A DNA stretch of 64,000 nucleotides from Holothuria scabra. Lineage: Eukaryota; Echinodermata; Holothuroidea; Aspidochirotida; Holothuriidae. Numbering within the stretch: the stretch's first letter is position 1; each line of letters opens with the position of its first letter. Position numbers and translations under genes: made by a program. The stretch spans positions 35,157,884 to 35,221,883 of the forward strand of contig CM074200.1 in the NCBI GenBank assembly GCA_037179385.1, read 5' to 3'. This document shows, piece by piece, positions 44,661 through 55,562 of this stretch. The notes under the pieces were generated by a model. That model saw only the letters and a program-made list of their open reading frames with translations, was not told the origin of the DNA and searched no databases.

Positions 44661-46397
44661 TTGAAACTTTCAAATATGTAATCACTTTGTTTTTATAATT
44701 GTAAGATACTAATTGATGTGTTGAGGAACTAATGAACACAAATATTCTGTTACACAAATAACCATCATGCCTCACTGCTTTTCCATGAAAGTTTCCTTCT
44801 TTGCTTCTTTGCTTTACCCCACGGGGCTTACCCCCTAATTAAAGGGAGTGCGTTGTGCTTGCCTGTCGTCGGGGTTGTACATTACAATGCAGAAGGCCTG
44901 GTATTACATTTCACTACTTCTTTAAGGTACAGTGTGGCATACATTGTGAAATTCCTCTAACGGTTGTATGTATATATTTCATATAGGGCTGTGAGCGATT
45001 AGCGATTAAGCCGATCAACTAATCGTTTAACAAAAGGCCACATGCGATTAATCTCATGTCTCAAATCTGCTGCGCTATACGCGATCGATCGCTACACTTG
45101 CTAGTTTAGTCTAACTTATTTATTTCGATGGTTGTCTATAACTAGGCTAATACTGTTAATGTGAACAAAGCATTTCAAAATAAGGATGTACTTAACTTTG
45201 TCTACATAACTGTAATCGTAAATGAATTTTCAATACGTAGTTACAGATTTCTGACTGCATATAACTGTTAAACATTGGGACTATTATTTTCATACATTTA
45301 TTCCTATTTAATTTGCGGGTTAATAGCTTCAGACCTTTGGTCACAACCTTCCCCTTCCTTATGCACACCCCCCCCACACACACCTTTATCTGTGAATAGT
45401 GCTATTTTCAATAACAAGGCTGGAAATTTCTGTTGAATGAAGTCATTCACTTCAGACTGGAGTAGCAGCAAACAAAAAATACAAGGGAAAGTTTCAAAAT
45501 GTACGGTACTACAGTATTACTGAGAGAGAAACAGAAAAAAGAGAAAGCAGTATTGTAAGTTATCAGGCGATAAAACGATTTAAGATAAGATTGGTTATGA
45601 TACAGCCCAATGTGTATCACGTATATGATTCACATAGAAATTTAAAACATGCTAGGTAGCTCACATTACCAAGCAAGGGTAGGGAGTTTTGTAATTACAC
45701 ATTTAGGCCTTGTGTGCCAACCAAGATATGACAGAAACAAGGTTTGTGTCTGCACAAGGAGGAGTAAAAGACAATTTTGAGAGGGGCTAGAATCAACTTG
45801 GTTTGGAGAATTAATGTCTGGGTTTAAAAGATTTATACTCTTTAAGCTTGACTCATAATCCTAAGATGAATAAATGAAGGAAACCCCTTGAATGCAGTGT
45901 CATGGCAGTTGTGTGTTTTTTTTTTATTTTGGATGAGAGTTTGTCTTTTTGTTTTCATTTTGGGAAGAGTGTCTGTCTCTCACCTTTCTCTTGAATCTGT
46001 CTGACTTTAAAGAGCATAAGCAGTCAACCAAAGCTTATTTTGAACAAACAGTTGAATCTCACAAATTTCTTCTCACTTCTCTTCAAAGTATGTTTCATGA
46101 TATTTTAGGACTTCAGTGTAAACCAAGAAGTTGTAAATTTCAGAAATCATTGAGAGAAATGTTTTCATATGATTCTCAAAAGTCTTTCATGAAATAGAGT
46201 AAGGTACTTCCTCGATCCAAATTGAGGCAACTCCATTTTCACTTCAAGTACATATGGTACACATGTACATTTTTGAGTGTGGCTTTTTTGGACCATTAAG
46301 TGCAAATTTCGTCTTCCAAGAGATGAAATTTCTGACACTTCCGGTAAATGACTTCTAGATCATCCTCTAGTTCAAGCAAAGATCTGGCTACAGCGAC
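44661..46397. other. Intergenic DNA, no gene seen
   Basis: Small frames (for example 45949-46197) have no recognisable relatives. No repeat structure beyond short C and CA runs near 45368. Confidence 0.4.
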
Positions 46398-46405
46398 TCT
46401 AAGAC

Positions 46406-48620
46406 CAGGAGTGGCGCCAGGATTTCCCCGACAGGGGACCAGCATTTCAAGGCTCCGACAAAAGCTTTGAGCTGGTCCCGTTGGGACGTGAATTAACAGA
46501 TTTTGAGGCGCGCGCAGGGCCCGAAACTTTTGGCCTGCTTTTCAACAAATACTTAAAAATCTGGAGTTTATTTCGAAGAAAAAATTCAAAATTTTTCAAA
46601 GAAATTTTGCTTTTGTGAGAACCATTGAAAAGTTGGGGGTGTTTATTGAAGGATCTGTCCTCCATATGGGAAAAATAAAAAACTTTATACAGGCGACAGC
46701 TGTAAGTGTTTTGGGGTTACGCATATAATCGAACTAGGCCTACGTACTAAGGCTTCAACATGAGACTAGGTTGCCCGACATTTTTTCCTTTTTTGAAGGA
46801 AGATTTGAAAACTTAGAGCTCATTTTGTTGAAGAAATTTTGGAAATTAATGGAAGAAAATTTGGTTTGGGGGTACAGTTGTTATGAAATATTTTGGTTAT
46901 TTATTAAGTGATATGACTTTCAGGAGCGAAATTAGGTAGAATGTTGGGGGTGATTAACACAGTTGGCTTTGGTTAGTTATTGTACGGAGTATCCATCGAA
47001 ATTTGAAAATTTTGCCACTTTTAACAATCTGAAGATTATACTGGAAATAACTTGTAATTTTGTGACAGATTTACCGGTTTTGGAAGAATCTAATCTTCTC
47101 ACAAGAAAATCAACTAGGCGTGATCTGTAGTTTGGTTGGGGTTACTGAATATCTTCATACAGATTAAGGCCCATGGACCATATTGGGAAAATTCTCCCGC
47201 GGAAACAGTTTGGCTTCCCATACATTTGAAGTTTTATATTTTATATATTGACGAAGACGTTAGGGAGCGTTTCAGTTTGGGAGAAGAATTGTCTCTTTTG
47301 TCCGAAAAATGTAATTTTGCCCGAAAGACTATCAAAGTGAAGAACACCTCCAGACAGCAGGAAATGGCATTTCCCGGGCTCGTACGTAAAAACAAATCAG
47401 TCGTTATTTTGAGCTTTCTTTCGCAATGAAATTTTCAACTTCATAATATTGTCCCAAAACGAAAAAAAATTTGCAAGCACGCAATGTTCTGTTAAGTAAT
47501 CTGTTCGATCAGATCACTCTATCACCACCATCAGTTGGCGCGGAGCGTACAGAAAGTTGTTAAAATTCTAACCCCTCAGACAGCCGTAACAGGCATTTCC
47601 CAGACTTGTAACTAGTAATGAAGCAGTCGTTTTTTTGAACTTTCCTTTAAAAGGAAAGTTTCACTTCAATAGAAAAAAAAACCCAACTTGCTAAGTGATC
47701 AGAAAATTACCAGATAAAAGGGTACTGCTACAATTAATTAGATGTAATGATCTTGTCTCTTTTCGGGGGAAAACTCTGCAAAGGAATTGAAAACATACTG
47801 TTTTTGCCTCTATTAGGAATCTTCGTTGTAGTCCATTGCAAGGCCCGCTAAAAATATGAGATTTTCTACGTGACTTTCCAAACTCCAGAATATAAATGAT
47901 TTTTCTTTCTATGTATTTGATTTTTTGCCAATATGTCACGACACAAGGTGGCTTCAAATGAATTTCAGTCAGACTTATTGGGAGACATTTTCACACTACT
48001 GTTTATCATCAGCCTATGTGTAGCTGAATCGACCTGTCTGATTTTCATTACCGTTACTAGAATTCGGCTATCGGGGCAGGCCAGGTGGCAGAACCATGGT
48101 CACCGCATGCACCTGGACAACCTCTCGTCTGTTTTTAAGACCTGCACCTTTTATCAGTGTAACGTGGGCATGCAGATGAAGGCTCCCCTACGAAATTGGG
48201 TATTCTCAACAACTGGGGAAAGGACAGGGGATGAGGGATAACAGAGCTAGTGAGAAGTGATTAAAACAGATTCAGATAGGCATTAAAATACCGTTACAAA
48301 AGAATAAAATAGTTCAAAAAGAAAGAAAAAAAATTCATGATCATCCATCCATAACTTCAGTGCTTTACGTTCATTGTTAAGCCTCCCCGAAGGAAATTGC
48401 CGTCCTTCCACGACAGGGGAGAAGATAAGACAAGGTACATGAAATTAGGTTTAACCGAGGAAAGAAGAAGTGATTGAAAATCATGCATTTCAAAACAAAA
48501 GTTATGTTCACTCATCCAGTAATTTCGGTAATTGTAGGGTTTTTTTCTTTATTTGTTATTTTTTTTTATTTTTAGACCTCCCGACGAAACCGCCCCCCCC
48601 CCCCGCTGGCGCCACCCCTG
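46406..48620. mobile_element. hAT-like element, 2.2 kb, non-coding
   Basis: The left end CAGGAGTGGCGCCAGG and the right end CTGGCGCCACCCCTG are inverted repeats (one mismatch in the first 14). The flanks TCTAAGAC (46398-46405) and TCTAAAAC (48621-48628) match at 7 of 8, the hAT duplication length. The interior holds a duplicated segment ('ggcatttcccgggctcgtac' near 47366 and 'ggcatttcccagacttgtaa' near 47591). Its small frames show no transposase motifs. It is probably a non-autonomous derivative. Confidence 0.7.
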
Positions 48621-48628
48621 TCTAAAAC

Positions 48629-49788
48629 AAAATTCGTCTGTACTGACTTTTATTGCCCAAGGCCACATGCTGCTGTGTCATACTCCTGAATATCTGAGCC
48701 ACTGTACCTGCTATGCAATGTAGGCTATCCTACATACCACTTTCACTGACTCTACATAAGTTATGGGTGTCACTGAAGAATCAAAGTTGCTTATATTTAC
48801 ATATTTAAAGCTAATGAGTTTGAATTTATGTCAAGCAAAGTTCAGTCACCATAATGAATAAAATCAACAAATATGGGGGTTCCTTTATATGAGGTGATGC
48901 AGTAGAGCCACATGCGTACGAGGCAGGCCGGCAGGGGCAGACTGCGACCCCCCCCCCCCAAATCCCCTCAAAATCTGAAATCCGTGCAGGAATCTGGAAA
49001 AAATCGGACAGCCATTTGAGTCTCAAAAAACCTGGCACGTTTTTAATTGCACAGAAAACTCATAAGCGTGCCCGAATCCTTTCAAAAATTTGCCCGAAAA
49101 ATGAAAAACCATCATAGCCACGGAAAAATTTTCATGGAAAACAAAAGAGACCAGCATTCGAGACAAGTTCGGGCAGCTTTGGAAAAAGAAAACAAGTTTT
49201 CTTCAGTCTCATTAAATAGTCTTCCGCAATATTTTGCCCGAAATCGCCTGATATCCGAATCCTGTCAAACATTTGTCCGAACATTAAAAAAAATTGTCAA
49301 GGTTAAATTTTCGCAAAAAAATAAAAAATTACAAATATTCGCCACACATTCGGGCAGCTTACGGGAAAACAATTTTTCTTGAGTCTCACTTCTTAGTCTT
49401 GCGCAAAATTTTGCCCAAAACAGTAGAATATTCGGGCGAAGGTTGCGAAAAGTTTTGGTATGTTTTCAATTGCTGGATTGCATTGCGGGCAGGAAAGTGC
49501 ACAGGTGTATACAAAATTTTGCCCTGAAATATCAATTAAATGCCATCTTGTGACGCGGCATATTTCGTAATGACAACAGGCAGCTCCTTGATAACAATAC
49601 CACCAGTAGTCACCAGAAGATGAAAGTAGAGACTTATTTGGTCAAGCTTATGTGATCACGTTTTTGCAGTTTTCAAAATGAGCCACAGTAGATCGTGCGA
49701 AACTAGCTAAAGTTCCTTTAGCTGCAGTGTTGTGGGCCCGAAATTCGGGTAGCAGTAAAAAAAAATTGGGTAACTCTTTGTTCAATCA
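48629..49788. other. Intergenic DNA, no gene seen
   Basis: 48950-49500 repeats short words such as 'ttgcccgaaa', 'tcgggcag' and 'cttttcttgagtctcac', including two related stretches at 49040-49215 and 49235-49400, so it is probably an old tandem duplication. No protein is recognised. Confidence 0.4.
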
Positions 49789-49796
49789 CACATTGG

Positions 49797-49975
49797 CAGT
49801 AGCGGTTCTACGGATTTTTTTTTTTTTTTTTTGAGGGGGATGGGGGGAGGGAAGAACCTCATAAGAGTATTTTTTTCACCACTGCTAACTTGCACACAAT
49901 CTTGCAAAGTTTGGGGCTAAGAGAACTTTTAGGAGGCTAGAGCCCCCTCAGCCCCACTCCGTAGAACCGCACCTG
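49797..49975. mobile_element. hAT-like miniature element (179 bp)
   Basis: CAGTAGCGGTTCTACGGA at the left and TCCGTAGAACCGCACCTG at the right are inverted repeats at 16 of 18. The 8-bp flanks CACATTGG (49789-49796) and CATATTAG (49976-49983) match at 6 of 8. The interior is T-, G- and C-rich and non-coding. Confidence 0.7.
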
Positions 49976-49983
49976 CATATTAG

Positions 49984-52914
49984 CCTCATTCAATTCCTAC
50001 TCGGATATATTCGGGCATGAAAGTATCCGAGTCTGAGCTAAGCAAACTGCTTAAACACATTGGATCCTATAAAGTTCGATGAAACTTACTATTCGTAGAA
50101 TCAACACGCTTTGCTCTCGTCCTAACCAGGGAGCTGTTATTTGGAAGGAGAAACAACGGAAACTATGCTAATACTTGAAGACACACTAAGTGAAATGAAG
50201 ATAACATGTATAAGCTGGCTCAAAGGTATTTCTTTCCATCATTAGGCTCTCCAGTTCAATATCATTTACCGAACAATGTCATTCAAGTCAAATATTCCTT
50301 AAACACTTCGACACTTTACGAGCAGGTGCCATCAAGCTCGAAACGGTTGTTTAAGTGAAATTATAAATGAATACATTTAGCCCCTTGGCTCTTCGCCAGA
50401 GAGTCGTGGGGACTTTTAGAAAAAAAAAGTATACATTTAGCCCCGTTCTTAACAAGAGATTGCATGCAAATAAGCTTGGAGAGGAAGAAGTCTAATTTTT
50501 TGAAAAAAAAAGTTTCCTGAAAAATACAGATATAGATTCTTGCTCATGTTTTGACAGACAACCTAAATAATATATTTTCATACGCGTCACCGAGCGCAGA
50601 AAGACCAAAATATTTTTGTATTTTCCTGACGACTGGCAATGCTGTCTGTGGCAGTGCAGAAAAATACCCAGTGCAACCGTAACTATAGCAGACAATACGT
50701 ACCTTTTGTATTAACTAACCAATTTCGTATAAGCCTTATAGAAATGTCAAGAAGGATACAAGAGACGGATAATTGTGTGATCTTGGCGGCGCAATCTGAA
50801 ATCCAAGCGATTAATTTCCTTCCAAATAACAGTTCCCTGTCCTAACTTAAGAATGCTTCCTTTCAATCATGTGACAATATATCTGCTACTAAAATATTTT
50901 TTGAATTCATGTAGAATACTGCTTGCTGTACCTTTTGTTTGTAAAAGTCATGCCCAGAAACATCTTTCGAGGTGTATGAAAGGCAAATAAGAAGAGACTT
51001 GTAAGAGGTTCCTGATTCTCAAAAGCATCAATTTTGGTGTACGTGGCTGCGTAGCACAAATTTTGTTTCATACACCACTGATATGTTGTAACCTCACAGC
51101 GTTGTGGGTTTAAGTAATAAAAATCCCCGAAAATATCCAGTCTGTCTGTAGATCCCTCCCAAGGCCCCCAACTTTAACTTGTAATTGATGATTAAGGCCA
51201 GGTATACCAAGAGCATCACTGTGGTATAAAATATTACATAACCAGTACTTCTTCCGCGTAATGCTATATCACCTATGGTGATGCTTATTAGGACTACAGC
51301 TGTGAGAGCCAGGTATCTTATGTTGAGTCTGAAGGTTATGATCTGTTAATAGTAAATTTATGAAAGACTAGCTTCAAGCCTTGTTTTTGGGATCATAATT
51401 ATGATACGTCTCGAAATGTTGGTCTCAATTAAGAAGCATGTGCAGATGGTTTAGGATTATGTAGCATACGGTGATCCAGAGCTAGGTAAAAAAGTTTGTA
51501 AGTCAATGCCAAGGTCAGCTTCCCCAGTTCCATAATTACTAAAATTTACCAAATTTCCCCCAGTGCACAGATAGTTCAACTGGGGAGGAAGTAGAGACTG
51601 GGGGGTATATTTTTTGAAGGGTGTCTCCCAAAATTAATAATTGCGCCTAATTGTGTCATTAACTGCATGGTCAGCAGTTATCTTACAATGTGTTCAAATT
51701 CTGCTCGCACTCCCCCATTTCTAAAAGTAACCTCTTGAAAACCCTGAGAGCTGGTCTGTGTATAAGATGGCATGTGTATCTCTTCCTGATGGAACATACC
51801 TCCTAATTGTTAATGCCCATAAACTGATAAAATCACAATCAGGTATAGGTTTCAAATTACTTTTTAAGTTATGGCACCATTACATTCCCCCTGTACAAAG
51901 CATTTTATTTAACCATGCATATACATTTCGTGTACACCTCCTCCTTCTCAGTATCTTCCCACCCCTTCAGATCATGGAAGTACTACCTCCGAGGTAGTAC
52001 TTCCATGCTCAGATCTAGACGCTCAATAAACGGAGTAAATAGCCATTGCAAGCACATAATTGTGAACTGAAGCCCCAAGTCTCAGCGTGATGTCACTGTA
52101 TACGAACTGGAGATATTTATAGCAATTACATGCACTCTACACATCGTTCGTGGATGCAATGCAAACTATTCCCAGACTGTCTCTCGATGAAGAGCTTTTA
52201 AAGGGATACGGTATCAACTATCAATGATTCATTATATCTTTTTCGTTTTTTTTTTTAATTTAGGCCAAATAAAAAATAAAACTGTCTTACACGATACTTT
52301 GATAAAGGCTACTGGTGACTATATTTTTCGTTTGATCGGTATATAGTGCACATTCAGTGTGGCAGAACGTAGACATTGCTAATTATTAATTTATTTTCTT
52401 GAATAAAACTGTTACATTTTTGAGGTTACAGCCTTTACTAGTCATTTTGGTTGTACAAAATTTGAAAATTCAAAGTAAATCATAGGAAATTGATACTGTA
52501 GAGAAAAGGGATGTGAGCAAGCATGAATAACTAATCTTACTTCCTTCCTCACAAGACACTTTGTTTTCAAAATGGATTTAATTTTAAGTATTCTATAATA
52601 AGTAGTTGCTTTTAAAATTAAAATCTATCACAAAAATTTTAATTAATATTTATCTTTCCATCGATTAGTACTTGTATCCCTGCTTGTGTTTCAAGATTTC
52701 TAAATATTAGTCTCATATACTGTAAGGAGAGTACAAATTACAAAGTATGCGTTTTAGTTACCGGTGTCACTTTAAAAGTGGCTTCGTTTACAATGTTGGG
52801 TGATGTTTTTGTGTTTCACATTCCATCCAGGCCATGCTCCCATACGAATTAACTTAAATGTCACATCCGTCAACCTTAGACTTCTTCTGCATTTGTTGTT
52901 GCACATTGTTAGTC
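49984..52914. other. Intergenic DNA with one repeat tail and one hairpin
   Basis: No recognisable gene. 50379-50430 carries the 'cttcgccagagagtcgtggg' repeat tail shared with 53022 and 57290. A hairpin sits at 51973-52007. Confidence 0.4.
51973..52007. repeat. Perfect 17-bp hairpin with one-base centre
   Basis: CATGGAAGTACTACCTC and its exact complement are separated by a single C. This is almost a perfect palindrome and would extrude readily. Confidence 0.9.
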
Positions 52915-53075
52915 TAGAGCAGGACCACTCAGTGTTTGCCCTTTGGAGGGCGTACTTGTCCATTTGGGACGTTAAGCTCCTTAAGGGAGCAGAACTCCTC
53001 CCGGAGTAATCGTTTGGTTTTCGCCCCTTGGCTCTTCGCCAGAGAGTCGTGGGGACTTTTAGAAAAAATCATTGT
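52915..53075 (+). repeat. Dispersed repeat with 'ggacttttagaaaaa' tail
   Basis: The segment 'ctccttaagggagcagaact', then 'ttggctcttcgccagagag' and 'tcgtggggacttttagaaaa', recurs in part at 50379-50430 and, diverged, at 57240-57337. The shared A-rich end suggests a retroposon 3' end (LINE or SINE). Only 3' parts are present. Confidence 0.55.
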
Positions 53076-55262
53076 TAGTGCACAGACATGCGAAACCTAT
53101 CTCCGTTCAGTGAGATAGTTCATATATCTTAATCATCACGTCCATGGATCTGATCTGTTGACTAGCATCAATGTTCAATCATTCCCCCGCTTTCATACAT
53201 TTAAATCCTCCTTTCGTCGTCAATCTCTTAATCTGACGGATTTTCAAAGGGATGATTTTAACTTTGCAAATACCAGCCAGCCCCCGTAGAAACTATATTT
53301 GAATTCGTTTTAGACATTTTTAGCTCAACCCACAACGTGGGTAGAGCTCATATTATACTGAAGAGGGTAAAAATATCTGTTTCACAAAAAATGTCTGTCT
53401 CACTTTTTAAAAGGTTTCAGCCTCTGAAATTGCCAGTGGATTTTCTTCAAATTTTCTGTAAGGGTGTCATTATCGTGGGGCAACAGGTTTCCTTCCTATC
53501 TACAAGATTAATTGAAGAATAGTGGTAATTTTTGCCATTTTCATCAGTTTTTGCCCCGAGGCAAAACTTCATGAAACACAATCCCAGTGCAGGCATTGTT
53601 AGCATGTACTATAGGCCTATTGTTGTAACTGCCTGTGTCCATTGTATACACACCCATTTCTTATCCTCCAGTAATTTTAGTAACTATTACCAGGGAGCTG
53701 ATCTCTCCTTGCTGTGTGAGGACACTTCCATACTGTGGGGTCACTGTAGTGCTGTTTGGCTCATCACCATGTTTGTTCCCCTGGTCAAGCTGGAGTAGTG
53801 GTGGATATACTGTGTGATCTTGTTGCATGTTACAATTTGGAATAATGTCAATTTGAATGGAGACAAATCAGCATTTTCTATCAGCCTTCAAATGGATGGT
53901 GCATTGGAGTTTCTTCCAGTACTGCATTTTTTGTTTACAAATTTCACAGAGGAGTGAGTTGGGGAGGGAGGGAGGGAGGGAGAGGAAAACAGATGGAAAT
54001 GATTGGAAGGGAGAGATGGATTGAGGGAGGGGGAAGGGAAGACATTTGAGTATCTTCTCTCTCCTTATTGCTTATGCCACTGTACTACACAAACTGGTCA
54101 ATTGTACTATGACTTAAGTTTCAGATTCCTGCCCTCATGAGCAGTATTATCTGAAAGTGTACCACAAGTTACAAAAATCAAAAACATTAATAAACAAGCA
54201 TGAAAAATAAGTGCTAACAGTCCACTTCCATCTTCATAGGAATTCCTGACTTGAGCTCTATAATGTTGAACTTTATTCAATTAAAAATGGTACTTAGCAC
54301 AATAATTTGTGATGTCATTGTTGAACTGTAAGTCAAAGTACTTTTTGTCTATTTTGTTTTTTTGAAAGTTACTGCACCTTGTACCAAGGTGTGATAGCAC
54401 TCTTATTATTATGGGGTATTGCAATATGATATGAAAGCAAACAGGAGTGTCCAAGGTCTTAAAGACATTTTTCAACTTTCAAAGGAAACCAAACATCTTA
54501 TGTGAGTTATACGTACTAGAAAGTCACAAATTACATTATTGCACAATAGACCAATTTGTTTCAACAGAATAAACTTCAACATTTTATGTCTCAACTCAGT
54601 AATGTCTTATAAAAATGGGAGTTGGACTGTTTGAATTCACTTTTCCTGCTCTTTAATATATATTTCCTTAAGTCACATGACTTAAGGTATTTATTGATAC
54701 AGAGATTTATCCCTGACACTGTTCAACTACTAGGTGAACAGTGTTCACATGCTGGTCCGCCCAACTGGAGCACCATGATTTTGTTCAAGATTCATGCATA
54801 AAATACTGAACTGGTAACATCAGAAAGGTTGAGCGACAGTAGCTTAGCTGCACTAGGTGTTAATTATGGGCAGTAGGGGTGGGGTGAGTGTGTTTGCGGC
54901 CTATCACCTTGCCATAAGTCTATATATGAAGTTTACCCCCAATTAAATGTGGCTTTGGACGAAATTTCGACAACCCAGAGAGTTATTAAAATATTGTTAC
55001 ACCGAAAAATATTGAAAAAAGAAGTACTTCAAAATAATTTTGGAAGTTAATTTAAATTTTTTAACCCATGAAAGAGGGTTATTTTCTCAATGTACATCGT
55101 AGATAATGAGCTGAAATACAGACTGTGCAAAATTCAGAAAAAGTTGACGAAATTCAGTGTCATTTGTCTATTGTATAACTGCGCTGTGTAATGAACGATT
55201 TACCTTTGAGCATCGACAAAGATGGTAAAACACGTAGCCTACCGATCATTCCAGGTTCTCTA
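53076..55262. other. Intergenic DNA, no gene seen
   Basis: No recognisable protein. A (GGGA)n run at 53961-53982 has at least four G-triplets and could form a quadruplex. 55105-55140 ('tgaaatacagactgtgcaaa') recurs in inverted form at 59629-59660. Confidence 0.4.
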
Positions 55263-55562
55263 TAGACTTGGCCAAGTCTGTCGTGAGTGTTCCCCGGGGA
55301 GCTGACAACACCAACTCTACACAAATCCAGTGCTTCAGCACAGTACAGCACACCGTATTTGCCTTTTTTCTAATACGCCCTCTATCGGTCTATAAAGGTA
55401 CCGCTTCTCAACGAGAAACGATAGAATTAATTGACCGATAGAGGGCGTATTAGATAAAAGGAAAATACTATATTCTGTACTATGCTGCATGCAGTAGGGG
55501 GATTTTGAAGAGAAAGTTGTCAACTCCCCGCGGAACACTCACGAGAGACTTGGCCAAGTCTA
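55263..55562. mobile_element. Foldback element with 9-bp target duplication (MULE-like)
   Basis: The element starts and ends with the 16-bp perfect palindrome AGACTTGGCCAAGTCT (55264-55279 and 55546-55561), followed inward by TCGTGAGTGTTCC and its complement. The central arms 55355-55390 and 55433-55468 are complementary at 34 of 36. The flanks GGTTCTCTA (55254-55262 and 55563-55571) are identical, 9 bp, as in Mutator-like elements. It is non-coding. Confidence 0.75.

Noticed and set aside
47136..47429. 97-residue frame as a possible transposase fragment of the hAT-like element
   Set aside because: No hAT dimerisation or RNase H-like motifs can be seen, and it spans the element's internal duplication.
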